From positions 20,193,501 to 20,257,500 of the forward strand of contig CM053140.1 of the NCBI GenBank assembly GCA_028571685.1: DNA of 64,000 nucleotides, read 5' to 3'. The notes beneath the pieces were generated by a model, which searched no databases, was not told the origin of the DNA, and was given only the letters and a program-made list of their open reading frames with translations. A program made the translations under genes and the position numbers. The DNA comes from Heterohyrax brucei (Eukaryota; Chordata; Mammalia; Hyracoidea; Procaviidae). This document shows positions 1 through 10,679 of this stretch, piece after piece (position 1 is the first letter of the stretch; every line of letters begins with the position of its first letter).

Positions 1-184
1 CAGTATTTAACCCAATGTCTCACACCCTGGAGGGGCTTCATAAATACCTGGTTCAGCAAATGAATGAATTAATTTAACCCATATTTAGTGTTTGATGACT
101 GACAGTACTGAATACATGCACTACACATAAGACTATAGGTAATCCATGAAACTGTATTAACATTTAAATCCTATATCAAGTTGG

Positions 185-330
185 GTTCTGTATATTCATT
201 CAACAAATATTTACCGAGTACCTACTATGTGTCAGATATTGTACTGAGGACACAGCAGCCAACCAGTTAAGCCAGGTCTCTGCTCCCGGGGCACTCACCT
301 AGGAGAATGTCCCTCATTAGGGTACCTAAA
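185..330 (-). repeat. L2 LINE fragment
   Basis: The motif attcattcaacaaatattta, then cctactatgtgtcag and a 'tctctgctcccggggcactcac' segment, is the reverse complement of the L2 3' end. Confidence 0.65.
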
Positions 331-480
331 GTGCTCATAAAAATGCACCCTGGGCCCTACACTAGACTGACTCAGAGTCTTTGGAGGGAGAGAACAGGGA
401 TCTGAATTTTCAACAGTGTTAAACAAGTAATGCTAGTGGTTTGTAAGCACTATTAAATTTGAGAAAAACTACTTTGTTAG
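325..480. repeat. MER5A-like hAT remnant
   Basis: Diverged copy with gggccctaca, a ctgactcagagtctttgg block and an end resembling ttgagaaacta, as in MER5-type nonautonomous hAT elements. Confidence 0.4.
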
Positions 481-834
481 GACACAGGTAGGGGTGGAGA
501 GGTGAGCGCTGGTCCTTGGTGACTATCAGTCTGAATTTTGGAGGGGAGGAGAGTGGCAACTGGAACATCCTGTCCTTTTAAAACTTGTAACAGGGAAGCA
601 GAGATTTTAGCCATGACCTGTAAGATCTGAACCTAGGACATGTTTCTTCTTGAATGTTCCTGTATCTTTCCTTGGGAGAGACATTCCACTAGGCCACCAC
701 TGTATGTCATCCTATCTTCTGGTACAGCAAAATCCAAGGAATCCCATTTTCCATCTCAGTGCTGAAACAAGCTAAGCAGGTGTTTCCAGAACTGTAAGAA
801 TCTTTGTCAACAACACCGTTCATTTTCCTCACCA
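481..834. other. No recognised feature
   Basis: Unique-looking intron sequence; nothing supported on either strand. Confidence 0.5.
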
Positions 835-1150
835 TTATTCAGATAACAAATACTTGTGCCTGAGACCGTGCAGGGACATTTTGGGGAATGTGAGGAGGGT
901 CAGTCACTGTCTTCTGTCCCCAAGGAGAAAACTCTGGTGGTGTAACAGTTAAGAACTATAATTGGTAACCAAAAGACTGGCAGTTGAAATTTACCGCCTG
1001 CTCCTTGGAAACCCTATGGGGCTGTTCTACTCTGTGCTATAAGGACACTATGAGTTGGAATCAACTCAGCGGTAGTGGGTTTGAATTTTTTGTTTATTTT
1101 CAAGGAGCTTTCTAATTAGAGAGATAAGACATAAACATACAATCTTACTG
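835..1150 (-). repeat. L2 fragment split by an AfroSINE
   Basis: An L2-like segment (cccaaggag...gagagataagacataaacataca) resumes after the SINE at 928-1100, so the L2 copy is older. Confidence 0.45.
928..1100 (+). repeat. AfroSINE with target duplication
   Basis: tRNA-like head (ggtggtgtaacagttaagaa, then ggcagttgaaatttacc as a decayed B box) and body cctatggggctgttctactc. It is flanked by perfect CAAGGAG duplications at 921-927 and 1101-1107. Confidence 0.85.
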
Positions 1151-1279
1151 ATTTTCAGAAAAGTATACAAGATTCACTTGACAATGGAAAAGACACAACT
1201 AGAGTGGAAGTGGAGGCACTCAATCATTCTTCCAAGTCAATAAGAACATAAAAGGTCAGAGACTCAAACAGGAAACCCA

Positions 1280-1565
1280 CCTTTCCATCTACTCTGATAT
1301 CCTACATCCCAACTATCCACTCATTTATTCAACTATCCATGCATCCGTCCACCTACCCATCCAGCCAGTCATTCATTGTTTCACCCTTTGGTCTAGTCAT
1401 CTGCCCACTGACTCATCCATCTATTCATTCATCCACCCACCTAGCCATTACCCATCCATTCAATATCTGTCCATCCTTTCTCCCTCCCTCCCCATCCGTG
1501 TTCTACCCTTCCTTCTTCCTTCCCTCCCTCCCTTCATCTCATCCATTCACTCGTCCATCCAATTA
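1280..1565 (+). repeat. Degenerate (TCCA/TTCC)n simple repeat
   Basis: Interrupted catccatcc and ttccttccctccc motifs. The 76-codon frame over it is a product of the repeat. Confidence 0.85.
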
Positions 1566-2189
1566 TTAACTGCATGAGATGCTTTTCCTCCCCTCTAAAC
1601 CACAAACATGGTCCATAACTTAAAAGGCTGTACTGTGATTAGAAACAAGCTAACCTACTAAAAATGTGCATTTTGACAACTCTTCTGAAGATAATTCAAA
1701 TCTATAAAGATTTCTGGCTACTCCACTTTATGTGAGCCCTGAAATATGCAAAATTCTTGTGAGATCCTAATGTAAGCTGGCCTATTCTTACTGTTTTGAA
1801 GTATCTGATATCACCAACAATTGTGCTTGTAAGTAGAAGGCAAGGTGAGTGAATTTGGGGTATGGTTTGAGGCAGGGGAGCTGTGAGCAGAAAGGGGAGA
1901 GGCTGGCATAGCCTCAGTGGCAAGTAGGGAATGAGAGAGAAGTTGATTAGGAAAATGGAAAATCACTGTTAAGAGGTCAAGAAAATTCTGCTTGGGCCTA
2001 GGAATCATGGAATTTGAGTGTCTACAATCAATATGACCCAGCAATTTTTTCCCCCTTGGGTTATATATTGGAGCAATGATTACTGAGTTGATTATTCAGA
2101 AGAGTGGATTAACAATATAAATGTTACCCTTCCTCCTGTCTGTCCATCCACATACCTACCCATCCACCCACCATCCATATATACATAAA

Positions 2190-2382
2190 TATAGTGCTTA
2201 CTAGGCATTACACATAATCTTCTCAGGTAAGTACAATTATTAGAAGCCTCACTGGACAGACTGAGAAACTGACACACGAAATTACTTAAGGCCACACAAC
2301 CAGTGACTAACAGAGACTAAATATGAATTCCAGCCACAGGGCTCCAGAGCCCATGCTCACTACCACTCTGCCCCGTTGCTTC
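2190..2382 (-). repeat. MIR SINE
   Basis: Shows the MIR core in reverse (gagaaactgacacacga, aaggccacacaaccagtgacta) and the tRNA-like end (gctccagagcccatgctcactaccac). Confidence 0.75.
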
Positions 2383-2385
2383 CTA

Positions 2386-2877
2386 CCATGGATTGAATTG
2401 TGTCTCCCCCTAAAACTGTGTGTAGCAATTTGGGTAGGCCATGACTCCCAGTATTGTATAGTGTTCTGTATGTTGGATATTCTGCCTCTACGATGTTCAT
2501 GAGGGAAGATGGGCAGTGGCAGTGTTAGTGAGGCGGGACTCAATGGCTAAGACTGTACTGTGCCTTGAGGCAATCTCTTGGGATATAAAGGAAAGGGAAA
2601 CAAGCAGAGAGTTGGGGACCTCATGCCACCAAGAAGCAGTGCTGGGAGCAGAGGGTGTCCTTTGGACCCAGGGTCCCTGTGCTTCAGAAGCTCCCCATCC
2701 AGGGGAAGACTGACAATAAAGATCTTCCTCCAGAGCCAACAGAGAAAGACTTCCCTGGGAGCTGATGCTCTGAATTTGGACTTTGAGTCCACTGGACTGT
2801 GACAGAATAAAATCTCTGTTTTCAAAGCCACTCACTTGTAGTATTTCTGTTATAGCAGCACTAGGTGTCTAAAACAC
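2386..2877 (+). repeat. MaLR-like solo LTR (ERVL-MaLR type)
   Basis: Begins catggattgaattgtgtctcccc and ends gtatttctgttatagcagca...ctaaaacac, the termini of MLT1/MST-type LTRs. It has a TATA-like gatataaagg at about 2582 and an aataaaatct polyadenylation region near the end. Same family as the copies at 22342, 37877, 38038 and 57729. No internal retroviral sequence. Confidence 0.65.
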
Positions 2878-3109
2878 GTTTCTAATGTCTAAGCCCTACT
2901 TCCTAGTCTTCAGAACAAAGCAGGAAGGTGGCTTTCTGGCTGACCCAGGATTTAGAGAAAATGATGAGCTGACTGTGGAATGGCTCTGCCAGCGCCTGTC
3001 AGATGGCTGGTGTTCCACGGATGCTGATGAATCTCATCTCTGCTTAAGCTACATTCCCAAGTACACAGACTAAATTTAACACCTTGAATTCATTCATTCA
3101 GAATTATTT

Positions 3110-3775
3110 ATTCATCACAGCAACACTATTCGGAATGCAAAAAAAAAAAAAAAAAAAAAAACTGGAAGCATTTCAACGTCCATCATCCAGGAAAACGGAT
3201 AAATTGTTGTATCATCACAGAATGCAATATTACACAGTAGAGAAAAATAAATGACCTCCAGCTACACTCAACAGCAGGGATGAATCTTAAGAACACACTG
3301 TTGAGTGAAAAAGCAAGTCCACAACTCAAAGGACTACCTATGGTATATCACCTCTTTTAAAAATGCTCAGATACCAGGAAAGTTAAATGTATATGGTTAA
3401 GACCAAACAATAAATCAAACTCATTGCTACTGAGCAGATTCGTCTTTATAGTGACCGTACAGGACATATGAGAAACACTCCATAGGGTCTCCAAGGCTGT
3501 AATCTTTCCAGAAGCAGACGGCCATATCCTTCTCCTGCAGTGAGGCTGGTAGGTTTGAATCGCTGACCTTTTGGTTCACAGCCAAGCAATTAACTGATGT
3601 GCCACCAGGGCCCCTTTTCTATGGTTAACGTATACATAAATACATGGTAAAATCTTTTTATTTTTAAGAAAAAAGTAAAGGCATAAGACACACAACTCAG
3701 CAGAGTGGTTGCCTTTGGGGGAACGGGAAGGACAGAGGAAGGAGGGAAAGACAGGGGAAATCACAGGGGAAAGTA
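3110..3775 (+). repeat. L1M 3' end, split by an AfroSINE
   Basis: Old L1 3' region: acagaatgcaatattacacagta, gatgaatcttaagaacacactgttgagtgaaa, then after the SINE agagtggttgcctttggggg. A 23-base A run sits at 3139-3161. Confidence 0.6.
3401..3620 (-). repeat. AfroSINE inserted in L1M
   Basis: Long-type copy ending gttcacagccaagcaatta...gccaccagggccccttt. Flanking duplications ATGGTTAA lie at 3393-3400 and 3621-3628. Confidence 0.85.
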
Positions 3776-3794
3776 AGTTATAGGTTATATTCTA

Positions 3795-3955
3795 GTTGAG
3801 TGGTTCCCGGGCCAGCAGCATCAGCACCACCTGGGAACTTGTTAGAAATGCACATTCTCAGACTACACCCCAAACTTCCTGAATCAGAGACTCTGAGAGT
3901 GGGGCCCAGGCACTGTCCTCTAGGTGGTGCTGATTGTGAGAACCTCTGCCTTAGA
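3795..3955. repeat. MER5A-like hAT element
   Basis: The run gtggttcccgggccagcagcatcagc, cacctgggaacttgttagaa, gaatcagagactctgagag and a terminal gagaacctctgcc matches MER5A. Confidence 0.7.
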
Positions 3956-4139
3956 GCTGTTTAACCCCAACGACTTCACTGCAGTTCTTGACCTAGGTGA
4001 TGGGGTCCACCAAAACTTCCATATACTCTTAAAATCAAATAGAAAAAAGCTCAAAGAGGCACAATATTGACAACACGTCATGAACCAAGAATTATGATTA
4101 AAGCCATACTCTGCTAACCCGAGGCATGATAAAACATCC

Positions 4140-4235
4140 ACAACCATGTATTCGATCTCCATGTATGCCAGGTACAGGGCTGGAGTGGGGAACACGACCA
4201 ACCCAGCCCTTGCCCTCATGGAATCTAAAGTCAGT
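4140..4235 (-). repeat. L2 fragment
   Basis: tgccaggtacagggctgg...acccagcccttgccctcatggaatctaaag is L2 3' region in reverse. Confidence 0.5.
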
Positions 4236-4292
4236 CATGCCACTTTTAGACTGTCATACACATGCCACCCACTTTCTACGCATCAGATCACT

Positions 4293-4525
4293 TCTTATTG
4301 TAGCAAAATGCACATAACATAAATTCATCACTGATGGCATTTCCTACACTCACCATGCTGTGCACCTATCACTTCAGTGTGGTTCCAGAACATACACACC
4401 ACCACACACCCGTTAGGCAGTCACTCCTCCTACATTCTCCCTTTCCTTAAAGCCTCAGGCAACCACTAATCTTTCTGTCTCTGGACTTGCTGACTCCGGA
4501 TATCTACCATACAACTCCTTGGAGG
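4293..4525 (-). repeat. L1M fragment
   Basis: Reverse of an old L1 3' region: gcaaaatgcacataacataaatt, then aggcaaccactaatctttctgtctctgg. Confidence 0.6.
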
Positions 4526-4527
4526 CA

Positions 4528-4645
4528 GGACTACTATCCCTATACTTTAGATGAGGAGACTGAGGCTTTGCTCCTATGCACTGGGGCTGAGATCGACAGC
4601 CAGAGTCATCTGTTCCCAAACCCTGTACACTTGGTTTCCACCAAT
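4528..4645 (-). repeat. MIR fragment
   Basis: tactttagatgaggagactgaggctttg with a decayed tRNA-like end. Confidence 0.5.
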
Positions 4646-5589
4646 ATCACCTCCCCTCCCTACGTCACTTCCTCCTTTCGACCTCCACTCCTGGTGCTCT
4701 CACTCCAAAATATCTCGACAAGCATGTGGTTGGCACAGCCCCACATACCCCACAACACTGGTTGTTGAAGGTCGGAATCTTGTAACTCTCAACGCAGCAA
4801 GTTACAGGTTTGTACCAACAGCTTAAACAAGACAATTCAGTCAACGTACTCATGAGAATGAAAGGGTAACATCAAGATTTAGGAGGCTTCCTGAAAATTC
4901 TGCTTACATAAAAATATTTTAACTATTGATTTAAAATACATTTTTACAGCCAGGCCATGTTAGTGATTACACTGTTTTCTCCATGAGGTCCAGTCTCTTG
5001 TGTTACTTAGTGGTTACAGGAGACGAGGGGCGGGGAGAGATCCTAATTCCAAGCCCTACCTGAGGACCAAGCACCTTCAAGGAAGACCCAGAGACATCCC
5101 ATTCTGAACTTAAGATAAAACCATCCGCTGCTGGGGAGAGACAACAAAACTTGATCCAGAGTTAACTGGGGAATTTCGCTTCACAGCTGGGATCTTCCGT
5201 CGCATTAGCTGCCTTAAACGCAGCTTCTGAAAGTAGAATTCATTGAAACAAAGCCTCAGCTTTTCAGAGGGAGAAAGCTTATGGTCCTCACCTTTCCTAG
5301 TGCCATTTCTTATTTCTCTCTCCTCTCTGAGACTTTACATTAAAAACCCACAGCTAAGGCTTTTGACTACCCCAGTCTGCCCAGGACTGAGGGGGTTCCC
5401 TGGACCTGGGACTTTCAGGGCTAAAACTAGGACAGTCCCTGGCAAACCAAGATTGATGATCACTCAACCTAGACAAGTTCAGTGCCTGATGGTTTTCCAA
5501 ACTCAAGCTGGTTGAGCCCAGTGGTTTCTCCTCCTAGAATGTGCCTTCTCTAGTCTCTCAGGGAGAATACGGTTCACCTTCTTGGCAAA
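4646..5589. other. No recognised feature
   Basis: Unique-looking intron DNA; frames here are short, without known domains. Confidence 0.5.
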
Positions 5590-5742
5590 GCTTTCTCCTG
5601 CCAAGGGCGCAGACTGGGCTTATTAATGGTGTGATGATGAAGGGGAACATAAGCTCCAAGCACTCAAGACACTCCTAAGTCCCTGAAAGAAGACTTTGCT
5701 CTCAAGAATGGCTACTTCCCAATTTCTCAAGAAGGAAGAAAG
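5590..5742 (+). repeat. Unclassified direct repeat, copy A
   Basis: About 150 bp resembling 6708-6872, with shared blocks such as acataagc(t/c)ccaagcac, tccctgaa(a/g)gaagact and ctctcaaga. I do not recognise the family. Confidence 0.6.
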
Positions 5743-5762
5743 ACAGAAAGTGTCGGGTGAAA

Positions 5763-5878
5763 AACACCAAAAAAAACCAACAACAACGATGGGGTTTCCA
5801 AGGAGCACCTGGTAGATTTGAACCACTAATCTTTTGGTTAGCAGCCGTAGCTCTTAACCATGACACCACCAGGCCTCT
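5763..5878 (-). repeat. AfroSINE, truncated
   Basis: Contains ggggtttccaaggagcacct...tttggttagcagccgtagctcttaacca, and lacks the gactcata part. Near-perfect 12-base duplications (gtgtcgggtgaa/gtgttgggtgaa) flank it. Confidence 0.85.
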
Positions 5879-5890
5879 GTGTTGGGTGAA

Positions 5891-6399
5891 GAGGGAGCCA
5901 AATTCTAACCTCCAAACTGCGTGAGTTTTACTCTTGAGCTCAAGTGGATACCTGGGCCTGAGGCCTCCATCCTGGGCTGGACTCCTGACCTGGTCGGAAG
6001 GAAGAGATGGGAGCAGGAGTCGGGGTGGAGGGAGTATCAAGAAGACTAGTTATATACTTTAAACTTTTGTCACCCACAGAGGGAGGTACCAAGGAGGAGA
6101 AAGAGAACTAATGTTATCTAAGACTGAAGGGAACAGAGAAATGGGTCAAATGGCCACGAATGTTTTTCTCTTAAAGCTTCCAAAGAAAAAGAGAACGTCA
6201 AGGAGCCAAAAGCTGTGTTTTGGAGTGCCACATTCAGATGAACAAAGCCACACTGGCCAGCCACCAATGAACCCTCAGCTCCCGCTTGCACCCCCGTCCC
6301 TGCCCCGCCGAGCCTCCTTTCTAGACAAATGTTCCAAAGAGGATAATTCGAAAAAGAAACGATTCTGCGGTATTATGACAAATGTATCTTGGGGCTTTC
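5891..6399. other. No recognised feature
   Basis: Unique-looking intron sequence. The 99-codon frame at 6111-6410 has no family I recognise. Confidence 0.5.
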
Positions 6400-6545
6400 T
6401 CCATGCCTGACACGGAGCTGAGCATGTTCTGGACAGGATCCTATGGATCCTTCTGGAATCTTCTGAGGGGAGATGCTATTAGAAGCAACAGCCTCATGAA
6501 GCCCACGAGGAAACTGAGGCTCGATACCCAAGTGGCCAAACTGGT
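6400..6545 (-). repeat. MIR fragment
   Basis: tgcctgacacggagctgagcatg followed by acgaggaaactgaggctcgatacc. Confidence 0.5.
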
Positions 6546-6707
6546 GATTGTCTCATGTTCACTGTCTGCCCAGTGCCTGGAGCACTCCCTAATTGTGCCA
6601 CCTTCCAAGGCAGGCCGCTGGCCCCTTCCCCAGAAGCTGAGCCAGCATTCTCCAAAGTGCCTTAACTGCAGGGCTCTTGGATGCCAACCATCTTGGGACT
6701 GAGCTCA

Positions 6708-6872
6708 CCTTCCCGGCAGACTTCCACTGCAGACGGTGCATCCTGGGCTTGCTAACAGGGGTGACAGTGAAGAGGGACATAAGCCCCAAGCACCCAACAG
6801 ATACTCTCTAATCCCTGAAGGAAGACTTCACTCTCAAGAGGAAGTTGCTCCTCAACTTTCCAAGCACGAATA
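6708..6872 (+). repeat. Unclassified direct repeat, copy B
   Basis: Partner of 5590-5742 in the same orientation, 1.1 kb away. Similarity is roughly 70-75% by eye and fades at both ends. Confidence 0.6.
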
Positions 6873-6967
6873 TTTCAGGAACCTTCGGAGAATCTCGTGG
6901 ACATCTTCCCCTACCACCTAAAATCCACAGAAAACCTAAAACATCAGCACAAGGGAGAATGAGATGG

Positions 6968-7085
6968 TACATTGCTGCTGCTGTGTGCCTCTGAGCTGAT
7001 TTCGACTAACCACAATTCTATAGGACAGAGTAGACCTGCCCCACTGGGTTTCCAAGGCTGTGATCTCGATGGGAGCAGAAAGCTA
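6968..7085 (-). repeat. AfroSINE fragment
   Basis: Only the 3' body is left (gaactgattt-like start, ctataggacagagtagacctgcccc, gtttccaaggctgtgatct); the tRNA head is missing. Confidence 0.6.
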
Positions 7086-7454
7086 TGCAACTTGACAAAA
7101 GGATTATGGGAAACACTTGTCTCAATCACTGAACCAACACACAGAGCAGCTGAGCTGCAACAGGCCTACTGTGCCAGGGCACAGAAGAGCAACAGGAGGA
7201 CTGGTGACTCCCCTGGGTTTGGAGTTGGATTTTTTGTGGGTGAGTGGTGGCAATGAAAGCCCTGCCAGAAGCCATGCCAGAGACACCCTCTCTCACTACC
7301 CATCAAGCAGGGTAGACACATAGCTGCAAATGATATCCTCAGTTTTTCCCATTTCTCTGACTGTCTGGCTGGCATCTGACATTACCACTTCCACCACCTT
7401 CTATAGGCCATAACTCCCATTTAAAACCCCTGAGGTCAAATGTGCTCTGGCTAA

Positions 7455-8180
7455 GCACTGGGATTTTTAGAAAGGTAATGAGTGTGGGGACACAAACTAG
7501 CATAGCCACTTTGGAGACCTGTTTGGCAGTCTCACGGGAAGTTAAACATATACCTACCACATAATCCAGCAGAATCACACCCAGGAATGTACCCAAGGGA
7601 AATAAAACTTATGATCCTAACACCTCCCCAAATCCTAGCCAAGCCAAGCCAAGTGCCATCAAGTCAGATCCATATCTCCCCAAATCCTGCCATGTGTATT
7701 TATAGCAGATCTAGTCATAATTTCCCCAACTGAAGACAGCTCAGTGCCCTTCAGGTAAGAAATGGATGGACCAAGAGCAGTCTTTCTACACATGGAATAG
7801 TACTGAGCAGTGTAAAAGGATGGGATACTGATACGTGTGACAACATGAATGAATCTCAAAGGCATTACATGGAGTGAAAGAAGCCATTCTAAAGGCTATG
7901 AAGTGTGTGATTCCATGGATATGACCTTCTGGAAAAGACAAAATTATAGGGATGGAGAATAGACCAACGGTTTGCAAGGGGTGGTAAGGTCAGGGAGGGG
8001 CTGATCAAAGGGGCACTAGGGAATATTCTGGGGTCTTCGAACTGTTTCATATCTTGATTTTGGTGGTGGCTACGTAACTTAATGCATTTGTCAAAACTCA
8101 CAAAACCGCACACTCAAAAGGGTGACTTTTGCTATATGTGAATTACACCTCAATAAACCTGATTATAAAAAGAAGAAAAG
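7455..8180 (+). repeat. L1M 3' region
   Basis: ctagcatagccactttggagacctgtttggcag, gaatgaatctcaaaggcattacatggagtgaaag, gatatgaccttctggaaaagacaaaattat and a terminal gaattacacctcaataaacctga are typical of old L1 ends. Confidence 0.75.
7637..7675 (-). repeat. Very short RTE/AfroSINE tail insertion
   Basis: 39 bases holding only the 3'-most tail (agtgccatcaagtcag) and a CCAAG-repeat end, inside the L1M copy. It is bordered by 13-base duplications CTCCCCAAATCCT at 7624-7636 and 7676-7688. Confidence 0.75.
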
Positions 8181-8214
8181 GTACCAGATCTTCTACAATA
8201 TAACCTGGATACTC

Positions 8215-8365
8215 CAAGAGCAGCCCATGGGGCAGCCGAATCAGTAATCCCAAGGGACTTGCTGAGTAGGATCTCAGGCCCCACCTCAGAACTGCAAAAC
8301 CAGAATCACCATTTTAACAAGACCCCTCAGGAGAATCCCCCCTACACACAAGAGTTGGAGAAGCC
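8215..8365. repeat. MER5A-like hAT remnant
   Basis: ggacttgctgagtaggatctcaggccccacctcag and accattttaacaagacccctcagg match MER5A blocks. Confidence 0.5.
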
Positions 8366-8623
8366 CAACCATGCACCCCATATCACCTTCTCTATGGTCT
8401 GCAACATCACCTCATATTCAAGCACTTTAATATTTCTGCAGCAAAACACACCAAAATTCACATCGAATGCAATTTAAGACTCTAAATAGCTTTGAGTCAA
8501 ATTAGACTAGGTTTTTTCCCCTACAACTTTCTGTTTTCATAGCTTTGAATTTTGGAATTGTGAGGGAGAGATTGCACCCTTGTAGAGGAAAATTCCAATG
8601 GAAAAAGCCACGCTCATTCTTAC

Positions 8624-8825
8624 AACCCATTGCCAGTGAGTCAATTCCGACTCACAGTGACTCTACAATACAGAGCCAAAGCATCCCATACTTTCCAGTA
8701 CTGCGATCATTACAGAAGCAGACTGCCCCATTTTCCCCCCTTGGAGCAGTTGATAGTGTCCAACCACCAACCTTTGGTTCATGGCCGAGCACTCTGACCA
8801 CTGTGTCACTAGGGTACCTCAGCTA
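8624..8825 (-). repeat. AfroSINE
   Basis: Long-type copy with attccgactcacagtgactc and ttggttcatggccgagcac. Flanking ATTCTTAC duplications at 8616-8623 and 8826-8833. Confidence 0.85.
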
Positions 8826-8833
8826 ATTCTTAC

Positions 8834-9317
8834 TTCCCAGAATTTAGCTTTTCTGGAATTACTAGCCATGCTGATACAATAGAAGGATCAGGTGGCTCCT
8901 GGGCCACTCTGCCTTCCATGGTGGTACCTCCAAACACATTCTATGTTTTGGGACAGGCAACGGTCTGATAACAGAATCCAGTTTCTCCCACATCTCTGTC
9001 CACTTCCTGTACAGAACTTTTTTTTTAAGTGCTTTCCATTAAAAAGGTTTGCAGAGGGCGAACTGGTGAACAAGACTAGGCTACCTGATGTCAGCATGAC
9101 AGTGGGCTTCCTTTGGGATTTCTGTGAATGCGGATAGAAAGGGATTCAGGAGACTGAGCGTGAGACGCAGTCTCACATCCATGGTTCTTGTGAAAGCCCA
9201 TATCCCTGTGGACATTCAGCGGGGGGAGGGAGTGTTTGCTGGCCTCTGAAGGGGAGGAAGAGCATATGTGCTTCCATGCTGGGCAGAACACTGAAAGGGC
9301 AAGTGGCATGAAGTAGG
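8834..9317. other. No recognised feature
   Basis: Intron sequence without a family or gene I can name. Confidence 0.45.
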
Positions 9318-9537
9318 GGGCCAGTTGTCACTGAATCAATTCCACCTCACGGCTATCCCGAGTGTGCAGAGCAGAATGGCACTCATGGGGTTTTCATGGC
9401 TGTGATCTTTCAGAAGCAGATTGCCAGGCCTTACTTCCTTCAAGGGCTTGCTTCCGACATGCCTCTGAGGGGGTTTGAACCACTAGCCTTTCCGTTAGCA
9501 ATCCCACACTTAACCATCTGTACTACCCGGGGACACC
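9318..9537 (-). repeat. AfroSINE
   Basis: Long-type copy from ttgtcactgaatcaattcc to cttaaccatctgtactacccggggacacc. No clear target duplication. Confidence 0.75.
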
Positions 9538-9643
9538 AAGAAAGTTGACAACTGTGCCTGACTGAGCTGACAGATTGGAGTTCTTTTGAAGCTATCACAG
9601 TCCTATTTAAAATAAAACCCCCAGTCAACAAAAACATGGGACC

Positions 9644-9719
9644 AAGATGTGCGGTCAGCACTAAGGTGTGTGGTCAGCACCAACGCATGTGGTCAGAAAC
9701 AAGTCATATGGTCAGGACA
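9644..9719 (+). repeat. Tandem repeat, 19 bp x 4
   Basis: Four contiguous 19-base units (9644, 9663, 9682, 9701) share the core (t/a)(g/t)(c/t)ggtcag. They differ mostly in their first and last bases, so the array is old. Confidence 0.85.
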
Positions 9720-10189
9720 GCATGCTGCCTGGTAAACTCCAAGAGAAGACAGCAATGTATACGTGACTATCAAAGACTTCCATTTGGGTTTTCTTCGGAA
9801 GAGAAAAATGCAACTAATAAGAAACTTACATTCTCATGGATGGCCTCAAGCTTGAGCTTTTGGGGTTGGGGGTGGAAAGGCAAGGCATCACGGGGACAAT
9901 GTGTGTGCATGCACGAAGGACACAAGACTGTAAACTCCACCACACATCACGCCAGGTTTTGCACCTGAAGAAACACTCTTAAGTCTCCTATGAGCATAAA
10001 GCTAGGTTCCAGGAATTGTCCTTCCTCCTTCCGCAGACAGTGAGGAAGCTACTTTTCTTATCACCCCGCAACTCTCACTAAACATCATTTCCAAATACAA
10101 GTCCCACCACAGGCGCCTCAAAAATTGGCAGGACAACTCCACTCCCAGCATAGGCTCAAGAGAAACGCCAGAACGACAACCAGTCATCC

Positions 10190-10670
10190 AAAGACATGTC
10201 CAAGAATGTTCCTAACAGCATGCACTGGAGACCACCCAAATGCCCACTAACAGTAGAACGGAGAAATAAACACTGGTATGGACACACCATAAGACAGTAC
10301 ACAGCTAGGACAGGAAACCACCTATAAGAAGTTCCTGCAACCTGGATGAATTCAGCGACATTCTGTTGAGCTAAAGTAGTCAGACACAAAAGAACTTATT
10401 GTGTAACCCCATGTGTATGAAGTTCAAAAGGAGACAAAACTAGTCTGTGGGGTTGGAATTCAAGTTAATAATTACCCTCGTAGAAGGGAACAGGGTGACT
10501 GGGGGAATCACTGGGGAGCTGGTCACCTTCTGTGTCTTGATCTGGGGGTCACTTTTCATGTGTTTCTTCACTTTGTGAAAATTTACGAAGCTAAACTCAA
10601 CTTGGGAACTGTCCTACACATATGTTAGACTTTATTGTAAAAGTTCAAAATTAATACTTAGAAACATTTA
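10190..10670 (+). repeat. L1M 3' end
   Basis: tgttcctaacagcatgcactgg, acccaaatgcccactaacagtagaacgg, cctggatgaattcagcgacattctgttgagcta and atgaagttcaaaaggagacaaaact are decayed L1 3' motifs. Confidence 0.65.
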
Positions 10671-10679
10671 AAAACATAT

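Noticed and set aside
1330..1569. 76-codon frame rich in Pro/Ser/His
   Set aside because: Translation of a TCCA/TTCC simple repeat.
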